A DNA stretch of 64,000 nt from Panopea generosa (taxonomy: Eukaryota > Mollusca > Bivalvia > Adapedonta > Hiatellidae), in NCBI GenBank assembly GCA_029582155.1, contig CM055911.1:27245452-27309451 (forward strand). The letters are read 5' to 3'. The notes beneath the pieces were generated by a model, which made no database searches, was not told where the DNA came from, and was given only the letters and a program-made list of their open reading frames with translations. The position numbers and the translations under genes are program-made. This document shows positions 12,031-24,600 of the stretch, piece after piece. Position 1 is the stretch's first letter; every line of letters begins with the position of its first letter.

Positions 12031-12322
12031 CGGGTCCGATTAGCTCAGTCGTTAGTGCGTCTGACAATCAAAGTTCGAATTTATGCCCGGCCACATTTTT
12101 TCGTGATGATTAATATACGACATTGCGTCTCATTATCATTGAATTTCGTCTCTCACCGCTGGTTCAAGTGAGAAAGTCAGTATCGGTAACTTGCGGAGAT
12201 GTGGTGTGCTCGAGTACTGATTAACCTTCCAGGATCCAAGGAAACAGTAGTTAGGTTAACTGATCGTCTCTTAGCCATTGATGGCATAAAAAAGACGCTA
12301 AATATTCAATCAATCATTTAAA
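12031..12322 (+). mobile_element. SINE family A, near complete
   Basis: The head GGGTCCGATTAGCTCAGTCG, box B AAGTTCGAATTTATG (degraded), the body (GTCTCTCACCGCTGGTTCAA; CTTGCGGAGATGTGGTGTGC; CAAGGAAACAGTAGTTAGG) and the tail GCTAAATATTCAATCAATC are all present. It is the best copy in the window and defines the family. Confidence 0.8.
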
Positions 12323-13570
12323 TTTCTACCGTTCATGCGTTTTTATCAAGAATATATATGCGTCTGTCATTCGAGAAAAGTGATGAATAGTGCTCTCCAT
12401 GTATGTACATCAATTTATTGTTCTAAAGCGTATCGTGCCATGTTAGGTGTTTTATATTTGTTACATAGACACATTATCTAACTGTTTTGGTTATAATGTC
12501 TACCTTTATTTCATCATGGACCTGCAAACCCAGCAACTACCTTACTTGCTGTTTGGCTTACGTAGCGTTAATTAAATACGAGACGCTAATATACTACTAC
12601 TAGGTGGTATAGCCAAATTTAGACTTTCAGCAACCCTATAACCTATAATAAGATTCTGAAAGCGTAAACATTTACTTCCTTCGCACGCACACACGCACGC
12701 CAGCTGTTGGCGTACATAGCAAAAAATCTCGTACTTGCAAATTTTAAAATATCGTCATTTATCGAAATTTTAAATATATACCATTATATTCAGTTATTTT
12801 TACAAATACAAATTAAAAAAATATTTTTTTAATTTAATTTTTTTTTTTTAAAGAATATGTTTTTATAATAAACAAAATAAAATGTCAGGAACGTAAAAAA
12901 AAAAATGGAAAAAAATCACCGTAAGATAAAACAAAAAAAGTAAATCCGATTATGAATAACGCATGAATAATGATTCCAGGCTATAATTTCTCGCCCAAAG
13001 TCCGTTATTTGACGTGCTGTCGAGAGTTCTAAGTGATATCACAATTTCAAATCGGAAATCAGTATAAGTGATAACATGAAGCGTAAGGTTTTTTTCTTTC
13101 ATCAATTCGCTATGTAAAAATTCAATTTAAAATGCTTTCTTATGCTCTACTTTCTCCATTTTATCAAGAAAATAGTTCCTTATATCATTTTAATGAAAAC
13201 ATATTTTTAGAGAAATTAAAGAATGACGTTTTTATCGATATCAAGTCAGTGAAATTAAATGTCTAGCCGCGATGTAACATCTATAAAATAATTGACCAAT
13301 GTTGTTAATTGTTAATTTATATACCGGTTTAAAAGTTCTATTTTTTTTGTTGAACAACGTATGCCGTCCTATATGACTATGGTGTTATTTTTCCGATGTC
13401 TAGCCATAATGTAACACCGTAAAATCAAGTAACGTTAACATCATTTTCGACGGGCATTTAGAAAGTGCAATGATTATTAAAGATCATTGTTTATTTCGTC
13501 GATAGTAATACTTTCGCCATGTCAATGTTTTAATCTAGTCTGTCTTCTAAAAACTATTATACCAAACCAT
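12323..13570. other. No feature recognised
   Basis: AT-rich, with short A and T runs at 12820-12920. A short diverged direct repeat around TGTCTAGCC(G/A)(C/T)(G/A)ATGTAACA occurs at about 13260 and 13397. No exon was found. Confidence 0.4.
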
Positions 13571-13572
13571 AC

Positions 13573-13712
13573 AATGAATCAATCAATCAATCAATCAATC
13601 AAACATTCAATCAATCAATCAATCAATCAATCACATTCAATCAATCAATCATTCAATCAACCATCCAGCCAACCATTCAGTCAACCAATCAGTCAACCAA
13701 TTAATCAATGTA
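13573..13712. repeat. (AATC)n microsatellite
   Basis: About 34 copies of a tetranucleotide (AATC and close variants such as AACC and AGTC), degenerating towards the right. Confidence 0.95.
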
Positions 13713-14775
13713 TTTGAAGGGTTGTTATATGAAATGCTTTTTACCTTTTTGTGTATGAAAATGCATGTAATTAAATAAGAAGTAAACTTTGAATACGAAT
13801 TGCAAGAACAAGAAACAGTAGCCCATTCAGTAAAGGTTTCTTGTAATATAAATAAACCTGTTGTTATTTCTAAATACGTAAATAGGCAAAAATAGTGACT
13901 GAACCGTTGATTAAAGTCGAAAATCGACACGTAAGATAACGTAACATCGTGTTACGTACTGTACGCCTCTATCTGACGCAACGTCATATATAAATGATCT
14001 ATATAAAATATAAGAATCAATTTCACCAATAGCCGGATCGAACAAACGGAGATCTTTAACATAAATATATACCCCACGCACACGGTTTGTTAGGCTTTTA
14101 TTTGGCGATCGGATCTAATCCAGTCTCTAAAATGCACGGTGAACATGACGGTTCCGGCGCCTAAATCGCAGGGGTTCGTATGAACAGCCGCTGCTTTTGT
14201 AAAGATCGCATCACATTATCTAGCATACTTTCGTTTCCATCAGAGCAGGGCTGCGTTCAGTTCTGTCAAACGTTTGATAACGTTAGCAAACATATTTTCC
14301 TGGACACTGGCCCAACCAGGCATTAAACGTGTTTGTTGTTTAACGGTGCTGAACGCAGCCCAGATTTCTGCGCTGACTAATAATCTCACGGACAAAAGTT
14401 GCCAGTAAAGGCGATTTTTTCTACGCTTGTTTGCATGTACCATGCGTGGAAATTCACTTTGGATGGGCGCTACACAATAAATACATGTGTATTTCCACGC
14501 ACGTGCCTCACGGTCAGCATGTTTTATGAATCGTACCAGCTAATTTATTAGAAGGAATATAGTTATATTGCAGTTTAGACGAATATACCGGTATTACGTG
14601 TGTTTAAATTTTATCTATCAAGTGCTCGATACTGTTGCACACTGCTTAGACATTTTAAAGAGTGCATGTTCTGGGATACTTACTCGCCTTTATAGGCTTT
14701 ATATCGGTCATACTATATTCTCTTTGATTTACCAAAGAAGTTCGTCGCCTACTGACTAGGATCTAGGTAAGTTAA
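13713..14775. other. No gene recognised
   Basis: Nothing exon-like. The segment 14240-14440 contains AACGTTTGATAACGTTAGCAA and a GAACGCAGCCCAG pair (CTGCGTTCAG at about 14249 and CTGAACGCAGCCCAG at about 14348). These form an inverted repeat about 100 bp apart, possibly a small palindromic element. Confidence 0.35.
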
Positions 14776-14789
14776 ATGATTATGATAAC

Positions 14790-14859
14790 TATAACGCTAC
14801 CACTACCAATACTACTACTACTACCACTACGACTACTACTACTACCACTACCACTACCA

Positions 14860-14907
<48 letters not shown>

Positions 14908-14975
14908 TACCACTACCACTACTACTACTACTACTATCACTACCACTACTACCGCTACCGCTACCGCTACCGCTT

Positions 14976-15029
<54 letters not shown>

Positions 15030-15030
15030 A
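14790..15030. repeat. (ACT)n / (ACC)n microsatellite
   Basis: About 240 bp of ACT and ACC triplets with a few CGC variants. Both strands stay open because the unit is three bases. Confidence 0.97.
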
Positions 15031-16518
15031 CAACCAATGCCACCCCCATCAACAATGACCACTTCAAAGATCATCACCGCCATCACAACAACAGCCACTA
15101 CAACAACCAACACCAACACAACAACAACCATCATAACAACCACCACTATAACCACCACATTCACCAAATACAAACACTACTACAACTACTATACTACCAA
15201 CACCACGAAAACGACTAACATCACTACCACTACCGCCACAAGCACAACCACCACACCTACAACCACAACCACTACCCTTACAACCACCACAAGAACAACC
15301 ACCACCCCTACAGCCATCACCACAAGCACAATTACCACCCCTACAACTACAACCACAACCATCACCATCATCACCACCACCACCACAACCATAGCCACAA
15401 CCACCACCCTAACAACCACCACCACAACCACCATCCTTACAACAGCCACAACCACCACCCTTACAGCCATCACCACAAGCACAATTACAACCCCTACAAC
15501 CACAACCACCACCACAACCACCACCATCATCACCACAACACCTATAACAATAATCACAACCACCACAACAACAACCATAGCCACAACCACCACCACAACC
15601 ACCACCCTTACAACTACAACCACAGCCACCAATGACATCACAACCACAACAACTACCACTATTACCAACACCACGAAAACGACTATTATCACAGCAACAA
15701 CCACCACCACCACCACAACAACAACTACCACAACTAAAACTACCACCACAACCACCACCAATGACATCACAACAACTACCACTTTAATTTATACAACGAA
15801 AACGACTACTATCACAACCACCATCACATCCACAACACCCAATGACACCACAACCACAACAACTACCACTTTTACCAACACCATGAAAACGACAACTATC
15901 ACAACCATCACCACCACCACCACCACAACCTACCCTAAAACCACCACCACCCCTACCACCACCACAAGTACAACTACAACCCCTACAACCACAAACCAAC
16001 CACCAATGACACCACAACAACTACCACTATTACCAACACCACGAAAACGAATACTATCACAACCACCACCACCTCTACCACCCCAACAACCACAACCCCA
16101 ACCACCAATGACACCACAACCACAACAAATACTATTACCAACACCTAGAAAACGATTACTATCACAACTAGCACCACCACCACCACCCCTACAACCACAG
16201 TCCCAACCACCAATCACACCACAACGACCACCACCAATGACACCACAACCACCACCACAACCACCACCACCACAACCACCACCACCCCTACAACCATCAC
16301 CACAACCACCAGCACAACAACAAACCCCTACAACCACAACCACTACAACCACCACCGCCACAACCACCACAATCACAACCACCGCCACAACTACCACCAC
16401 AACAACTAATGACATCACAACCGCAACAACTACCACTATAACCAACACCACGAAAACGACTACTAGCACAACTACCACCACCACCACCCTTACAACCACC
16501 ACCACCCCTACCAAATGA
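15031..16518. repeat. Degenerate (ACCACA)n simple repeat
   Basis: About 1.5 kb of ACC/ACA/CCA triplets, within which a higher-order block recurs (NATGACATCACAACCACAAC followed by ACCACGAAAACGACTA, at about 15630, 15760, 15840, 16005, 16105 and 16406). The plus strand is open for 493 codons (Thr-rich, then Pro-rich) and the minus strand for Val/Gly-rich frames. This is what a pure triplet repeat gives, and nothing else supports a gene. Confidence 0.9.
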
Positions 16519-16756
16519 AAGTTGTTTTTTGTGTCTTTTAAAGCTAAATAATGAGACCTGTAAGTTGTAACCATCTCTGCACTAGGACCCCATCAATACC
16601 ACATGCACGGTCATCTATAATAACAAAATATCAAGATATGACAATTTTGAGAAAATCTGTATTCTAATATAGCTTTAGCATTACATTCACCATTAGGAAC
16701 ACCTCGCCGATTATCCTGATACATCTCGGAGATAAATACCGTTGGAATTTTAATAT
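16519..16756. other. Short unique stretch, no feature
   Basis: No repeat or exon signal is visible between the simple repeat and the tRNA-like sequence. Confidence 0.4.
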
Positions 16757-16828
16757 GCTTACGTGGTGTAATGGTTAGAGCTATGGGTTGTCGAACTGGC
16801 GGTCCGGGTTCGAGCCCGGGACTAGCCT
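16757..16828 (+). pseudogene. tRNA-like sequence, probable pseudogene
   Basis: Has a clear box A (GTGGTGTAATGGTTAGAGC) and box B (GGTTCGAGCCC) at tRNA spacing. The acceptor ends (GCTTACG against ACTAGCC) do not pair and the T stem has a G-G mismatch, so a working tRNA is unlikely. No SINE body follows that matches the other families here. Confidence 0.5.
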
Positions 16829-17231
16829 TATGTTTTTTTTTTGGTTCATTTAGCTAGCAACTCTATTTTTCCTACAGTACTCCATGAACGGCTTCTCATA
16901 TAAAAAAAAACGTTCCAATAAAATATAAGAAAAATAATATTTATGCATATAAATATATATTTGCACATATCTTTATTATCTTCAACATCTTTTGCCACTT
17001 AAATAGAAAAAAACAACTTTTTTACACATATTTATCATTTTCAAATATGGCACGGTGATATACTTAGGGCAAAACCCAATAAACAATGAGAATAAGACAC
17101 AAACTAGATCCTTTTTTGCGTTATCCGCCGGAATAAACCGAATTACATTTCCAATTTGGTGTATCCTTGGACTACTTACGAGGTATAATCCCGAAGGATT
17201 GGCCGAGTATGTACGATTGTATATCGTTAAC

Positions 17232-17247
17232 AGCGCCCCCTTGCGGT
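17232..17247 (-). promoter_or_regulatory. CTCF-like motif
   Basis: The minus strand reads CCGCAAGGGGGCGCTG, close to the animal CTCF core (CC, then AGGGGGCGCT). An almost identical 16-mer with shared flanks occurs at 60983-60998. Binding is inferred from motif similarity only. Confidence 0.4.
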
Positions 17248-17329
17248 ACGTATAATATTTCGAACGATTTTCGCCGTTATTTCCTTATACAATGGTTCAA
17301 AATTCATTTTTAGCTCGTCTTTTTGAAAA

Positions 17330-18270
17330 AAAAAACGAAGAGCTATTGTCATGACCCTGGTGTCGTTGGCGGCTTCGGCGTCGTTGTCGTCGTCCGCTGG
17401 TTAAAATTTTATGTTTAGCTTAGCTTTTTCTCTGTTTCTGAACAAGCTACTTATGTTTTGGTGACTAAACTTCATAAACACATTCGTATCATGTCATACA
17501 AACAATGTATATAGCTAACTTACATAAATTTCTATACTTTGGACTTTAAAACCTTGGGTTAAAGTTTTTTGTTTAGCTCGGGTTTGAATTTTTTTTTTTT
17601 AAATCAATTTTAATTTCAGTAATACTATTAATTCTGTAAGCTGATCACCATCAACTAAAAAAAAGTTTACATCACTGACCTTGACCTATCTAATGGACTT
17701 TCCTGTCCGAGCCCAGCCAACCTGCCCATTTTTTGTTTTAAAAAAAAATTGTATTAAATAAAATTTCAATTTTGTTACCAACCCAAAGACCCTCACCCTA
17801 CCCCCACCCATCCCCGCCCATTTAAAAAAAATGTTTTTATATTTTTTTTTTGTATTACTTGAAATCAAATACTCTGCCCCATTTCAACTGACCCCAAAAC
17901 CATCACTCTTACCCAACCCACATCCCTGCCCATGTTTTTTATTTTTATATTTTAAATTTTGTTTTTTTTAATTTAAATACTTTGCCCCATTTCAACATTG
18001 TTACTGACCCCAAGGACACCCCCCCCCCCACCCCCCCCATTTTTTTTCTTTTTTCTTTTAAGTTTTTTTTTGTTTTAAATTTAATACTATTCTGCCTGTT
18101 TGTTACCAACCCAAAGACCCCCACCCCCTCCAATTGTTTTCTTAAAATTTTGCTCTGTATGGAATAAGATACACTATCCCTTTTCAACTTTGTTACCAAC
18201 CCCAAGACACCCTCCATCTCCAACTTTTTTTATTGTATTAAAACTAAACAGCCCTGTTTATTAACGTTGG
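17330..18270. repeat. Repeat element with about 100-bp C-rich tandem units
   Basis: Opens with a GTCGTTGGCGGC/GTCGTCGTCCGC segment of the kind found at the edge of bivalve repeats. Then come about five degenerate units, each with CTGCCCCATTTCAAC, GTTACCAACCCAAAGACCC, a C-rich run and a T-rich run (starts near 17730, 17870, 17980, 18090 and 18165). It continues into the next array and appears to be one compound repeat. Confidence 0.75.
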
Positions 18271-18419
18271 CACATGGACCCCCACATCCACAGCCAGATT
18301 AAAAAAGAAATTGCATGAAATTAAATACATTTCAGCTATAGTACTGGCTAGCTAGCCTTACCCAGACATAGACATAGTGTATATTCTGCCCTAATAGTCC
18401 TTCTTGCACATACATGTAT

Positions 18420-19525
18420 TTACTATTTTGCTATAAAACCCACACCCGTACCTCGAAGATCAAGGTCACAATTTGAGTTTGTTTGAATACACTTTGAGTC
18501 TGTGTGAGATTTCGTGTCCGGTCTGTAACTTTGTCATGCATAGATGGATTTTAATGATACTTGGTACAAATGATCAACATAACATGACGACGTGTCGCGA
18601 GTAAGACCCACACCCGTACCTCAAAGATCAAGGTCACAATTTAAGTTTGTTTAACAACACTTTGAGTCTGTGAGATTTCGTGTCCAGCCTGTAACTTTGT
18701 CATGCATTGATGGATTTTAATGATACTTTCTACAATTGATCAACATAACATGACGACGTGTCGCGAGTAAGACCCACACCCGTACCTCAAAGGTCACACT
18801 TTGAGTCTGTGAGATTTTATGTCGGGCCTGCAACTTTGTCATGCATAGATGGATTTTTATAAATACTTGTTATAAATGATCAATATAACATGACGACGTG
18901 TTGCACTTAATATCCAAACTTCCACTTCAAAGGTCAAGGTCACAACTAACTTTGTTTGACAACACTTTCAGTCATTTTGACATTTCTTTTCCGTCGTCTA
19001 TGTATAAATTTTAAAAACACTTGGCTCAGTTGATCAACATGACATAATTAAGTGTTGCATGTAAGACCCAGAACCTTTCCTCAAAGATCAAGGACACACT
19101 TTCAATTTGTTTGATATTGTATGTCTGGTCTTTGACTTTGCCTTCACGCGGCCTTTAACTTGGCTGAATTTATCAAGATGACATGACGACGTGTCATAAG
19201 TAAAACTTAGACCCATATCTCAAAGGTCAAGGTCACACTTTTAGTATGTATGACAACACTTCGAATCTGTTTGAGATTTCAAGTCAGTCCTTTAACTTTA
19301 TCATACATGTATGGATTTCAAAAACACTTGGCTCAATTGATCAACAATTGATCTGTAACTTTGTCTTACATTTAGGGATTTTAAAATAGCTTGACACATG
19401 TGATCAGCATGTCATGATGATGTTTCAGCAGCATTTAACTGTTGAAATACCCAGACCATTACATCAGATGTCAAGGTTACACAAAGGTCAAGGTCACACT
19501 TTAATTTAAAAAAAAAACATGAAAT
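18420..19525. repeat. About 160-bp degenerate tandem repeat with TCAAGGTCA
   Basis: About seven units aligned by CCTCAAAGATCAAGGTCACA, then TTTGAGTCTGT, GAGATTTC, AACTTTGTCATGCAT, TGATCAACATAACATGACGA and CGTGT. Most units carry TCAAGGTCA, and several (18926, 19218, 19476) carry the direct repeat AGGTCAAGGTCA. There is no coding potential. Confidence 0.85.
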
Positions 19526-21236
19526 TGCATGTCTCGTCTGAAACATCAGTCCATTACTCTTTATATTCATGGATACATCGCTACCTATTATAACATAATT
19601 ATATTGTTATTTTTCAATGACCATTTGGGTGGCATGCGATACTTACCAGGACATTTCTTGTTTTTGTAATCATTTTCCGTGTATTGTGTCAATTCCTTAA
19701 ACATTTAGTCATACTTAATGCAAATATTTATATGTGTATTTATCAATGTATTTAATAGGAAAATAAACTCTTTAAAGTTTTATTTGACATATCATAAAAA
19801 TTATATAAATTACTGTGGTAGACTAGGTATCTTCTTTGTAATTATTGTCTGTTTACTGTGTCAATTCTTGAAATATTTAGTTAAACTGAACGCAGATACT
19901 AACATAAGTTATATATGTATTAATTTTTATAGTTATTGTATTTGACATAGGCGACCCAATGAATACCCGCCAGAGTTCTGACCTCATTCTACTTAACCAC
20001 GATTTATAAGTAACCATTAATAGTTCACATTGATCAAAATGTTGTTCTATCTAGAATGTAAATGCTTTATCAGAGATATATTTACTAAAACAGCTTATAT
20101 TCATGCTGTTATGTCGTGCATATTCAGTAAATATTGTGTCAACAATGTCTAGTAATACATTTTTTGACACTCACAGATTTAAAGTAATTTTGATGTAATA
20201 AATTTTTAACACTTCGATTTATTTGATATTTGAAAATAGTTTACATATAATGTTATCAAATAACTAACAATCAAGGCATATCAAATTGAAACTTAATGTA
20301 TACAGTTGAAGACTTATTATAGATTAAATATATCTAGAGAATAAGTTTTCATATTGTATGAATGTTTACACATTTTATTCTGGTGTTTTCATTAAAACAT
20401 TTAAATATATTTTTGTTAATTAACCTCATAGGATTTTCGTGTCAAAACAAGTTACATTTTTATTAACGTATACAATTCTTTAAATAATTACAAGAGACGA
20501 CGGATTTGTGTATGTTTTTGTTTTGACAGGTGAAGCTTCGTTGTATTATGTATATTTCCTGAACTAATACATCAAGGGGTATCGATTTTAGCACCTTTTG
20601 TTATAAAAATGAGTGGTATTGAAAATAATCTATAGTTTATTAATTTGATTAGTTTTGACTTGAAATCAAGAGAGTTAGTTTTAGAGAGTTTTTTAGGAAG
20701 GGAGTTGAAGGGAAAAGTCATTTAGAAGCGAGATAAAAAGTGTGTGTTTTTTCACAGTGGTTACAAATGTATACATATCGGATTTCCGAAGAAACAATTT
20801 ATACTTGTTTGCTTAATTTACGTTGATTGTAAATAACTTACTTAATGAACAGTTTTGTCTGGTTATACCGACATAGATAAAAAGTTTTTTTGTTTCAGTT
20901 GCCATACGTTGATGAAGATAATTGTATATAAGAGGAAAAAAACTAGAATTTGGACGTGTGTATTATTTCACTTATTAACCTGTAAAAAACAACCAGTCAA
21001 AATTCGAGCAGCGTAACATTACACACATATTACGGTCATCCTCTAATCTACAATTGTATTCTCCTAGGCCAAATTCTGAAATATTTCGAAATTTGTTTAC
21101 CTATTCAGACTCTTGTTTGTGGAACTCTAATCTATCTTATATAAAAAATGCAATTCTAAAAATCAGTTCAAAGCTTTATAGTAACAATGGATTAAAAATT
21201 CTTAGTAAAATTGGGTAACTCTCTCATCAAAATTGA
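19526..21236. other. No feature recognised
   Basis: AT-rich sequence without exon-like readings. A short segment at about 19570 (ATAC ATCG...CCTATTATAAcATaattaTAT) resembles the segment at 6705-6735, suggesting a shared but unnamed repeat. Confidence 0.35.
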
Positions 21237-21237
21237 G

Positions 21238-21271
21238 ACACACACACACACACACACACAAACACACGCAC

Positions 21272-21303
<32 letters not shown>

Positions 21304-21342
21304 GGCCGCACGTGCACGCACGCACGCACGCACGCACACACG
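21238..21342. repeat. (CA)n microsatellite
   Basis: About 100 bp of CA dinucleotides with CG and GCACG variants, 350 bp upstream of the fucosyltransferase start codon. Confidence 0.95.
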
Positions 21343-21695
21343 GAAGATTGACTTTATTCAAATGAGTTATCTTGTTAATATTATTATTGCTTCTCTATCT
21401 CTATAGCAGTGATGGTTGTCAATTATCTGCGGAATCAGGATTCTTTCTTCTATAATCCTCTACCAATAAAAAATATATTTATTATATAACTTGCCATTAA
21501 AAATGACGTTAAACCCTATTTTAAAATATCAACATTGTTCCCACTGCGCAGTTCTGTTTATACCACGTACTGGCTCTAGGCCTTCCGCGGCTCGTGTGAT
21601 AATACGGGTATATGAATTATTATACTTTTTATATACTTCAAATATTTATCACATTTGTAAATAGAGAAATCTTGATTTTTATAGTTATAGAAAGT

Positions 21696-24600
21696 ATGTA
21701 TCGAAACCGGACGATAAAGGAGTTTGTACTTGCATTTGTGATAGCAGCTGCCATTCTTGTGAATCTGACAATCCGACTGTTTTGGAATGAAGGTACCAGG
21801 TACTTTTTGGAACATAACACGTATAAATGACAACTTATCGCAATTCTTTCATAGAAAGACAGCGTCAATACATTCTTCATCTTCATTTTTCTTCTTCGTC
21901 TTATCTTCTTCGTCTTCTCCTTCTTGCCTCTTCCTCTTCTTATTCTTATTCTTCTTCATCATCTTTGTTTTTCTTTTTTTTTATTGTCATTGTTGAAAAC
22001 ACCAATTTTATTGATTTTTGATACGACTTTACGGCCTCTGCTGTTACATCACATATGCCACTTGTATCACTTATAAATACCTTTTACAACAGTATTCACG
22101 TGTTGTCTCGAACCCATTTTTCCAAAATAATTGCCTCTAGAAATTTAACCATCTCAAATCTCTAAAATTCTTTCGAAAATTTCACTGGTCACATGTTTTC
22201 ATGTATCAATGGAAGAAACGTGATTCGTCTACGTGGAAGTGTGACGCCGTTAAATATATCAGGATTTTTTGCCTCATTTTCTATTATATAAGAAGCAGAA
22301 TTATATTAAAATATTGTCTCATCTATTGATTTTGCATCCTTAGATGCCAAAGGGGCGGAACATGTGAAGCAAAGGCGTTATACAACAATAAAAGCAGCAC
22401 CATTGGAAGTGAGGTAACAGTAGTTCCGGTCGTCACTTTATGTGTATATAATATATCGAACTTATTTAAAAACTTACAAGACACCCCTATTCTGCTTTAA
22501 AAACAGAGTTCAGAGGTAAAGACATTGATTTCGTTTGTCCGTACGTACCAACAATTCTTAAGAATATTCTAAGTCTTGATCTCAAGAATGAATTTTGAAA
22601 AACACGCTTAGAGACCATATGTTGAAACCAAAATGTGCAAGTGTGCAGGGACACCTAATATATAATCAAATAAACGCTCACAATTATTATATCTGTCGTG
22701 GTAAACTAGATATCTGATATTGAAATTTAGATTTCCAAGCTTAAGTCCAAGAATATTCTCAAGAATGGTTGGTGAATACCCCCCCAAGGACTATAACTTT
22801 GTGATTGCTGAATTTTAATTACAATTACTACCGATCATAATCCCTATTGTTCGATATGTCGGCATCGTCAAGTCCGGGAAAATACATGTGAAAACAGTGG
22901 TGTTTGGATGTAAATATACTTTTCAAAATTCGATAGAAGCGGAGTGATTCATTTTCTGTATTTGTTACATCAGTGACCACATGTTATTAAATCACTGGTT
23001 ACATATATACCAAGCTACTTAGTTGCGTACATATTTCAGAACGCTCTATTCTACAGATCAAAAAGGCTCTATGGAAACGGAATCAACACGATTAGCAAAA
23101 CTTGTTCAAAGACGCATAGCATACATTCAGGTAAAATGAAATGGTCCATTGCATAGTGTAATATTTAGTCTATGTCCTGGGTAGAAGAATACGTTGTTTA
23201 TGTTTTTTTAAAGATAAAGCAACTAATATTTTCGCTTAAAATTGCAGTGCATTTTCGGGCGTATCAAGTGAGTCACGTGACAAATTCGATCCGCCATATT
23301 GGTTACATATGATACTGAGACTTCTGTTCATCTTAGAGAGAGGCCGAATGACGAGCTGAAGGTCGCCAAGCAATGCGGACATGATATCTATTTTTAGAAT
23401 TGGGATCATTCCATTAGGAGTTCACCACTTTAGATAACATATTGTTTTTATCACGTTTTGAACGATTTGAAATTCAAAATCATTTTTTTAGTTATACACA
23501 TAAGTGACAATTAAATGTTATGTACAAATCATTATGTATTTATTTTAAACTTATTTCTATATATAACACTTTTCGATTTAAAGTTAAATGTTTTATTGAA
23601 AACTGTTCCAGAGTTAAGAAATTGGTTTTCTCTTTGAATGCCTTTAAATTGAATGTATATTTTTATTGAAACAGAATCCGAAAGATTGTTCCAGAGCTAA
23701 AAAATTGGTTTGCTCTTTAAGACAAGTGTGCGGATTTGGATGTCATCTCCATCTATTGACCTACTGTCTCATCCGAGCATATGCTACAAATAGAACATTG
23801 GTTTTAGATACCAAGAAGTCGGCGTACTCCGACGAAGGCTGGGAAACCCTCTTCCAGCCGATTAGCACGACATGCACGAATAGAAGAGGTTCAAGTGTAG
23901 AATTATTGAATGGTATATCAGCTTGTGATTATTAAAGTATAATACATACATTAGACACATTCTTATCTTGATAACCATTATTGGCCGGTAAACAACAATG
24001 ATTATGAGCGCGCTGATTGGCCAGCTATGTAAAAAAGCTATAGTAGGATATGAAAAGCATGGAAACAGTGTGAATGGCATATTAATGTATAGAGCAAAAT
24101 GGCATAATACACAGATTTATATGACATCCGTTATTTTTATTATCTATTTTTCTCAATTATCAATTTGACACCATGCAAACCATTTTATTTTTTTTTCTCT
24201 TTTCTTTTATAAAAAAGAAAACTCAACAGAGAAATCACAAGTGATATACATAGGCGTACATCCACTACCATTGGCAAGGAATCTTTTAAAACTGAAGTTT
24301 ATGCCGCCTGCGATCCCAGAAGATTTGGCAGACAGAATGTTAAATTTCCATGGAGATCCATCTGTTTGGTGGGTAGGGCAATTTATGAAATATCTGACAC
24401 GCCCACAAACACATTTGGAAAAAGAACTAAAGTACATGAAGAAGAAATTGTCTTTCACGAATCCGATTGTTGGGTAAGTTAAACAGTTATAAACCAAGAT
24501 GTGGAGATTAATTATTGGTTTCAGTGAAATTCTATCTAGTCATGGCTTATATAGAGAAGGAAAAGCAACTGGTTGATATGTTATGAACGCATAAAATCTC

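Noticed and set aside
14776-15067. Leu/Tyr-rich and Ser/Val-rich frames on both strands
   Set aside because: A product of the (ACT)n/(ACC)n microsatellite.
15037-16518. A 493-codon Thr/Pro-rich frame (mucin-like)
   Set aside because: It lies wholly in an ACC/ACA triplet repeat; the opposite strand is open as well, there is no signal peptide, and the start is inside the repeat.
16757-16828. A functional tRNA gene
   Set aside because: Promoter boxes are good but the acceptor stem does not pair and the T stem has a mismatch.
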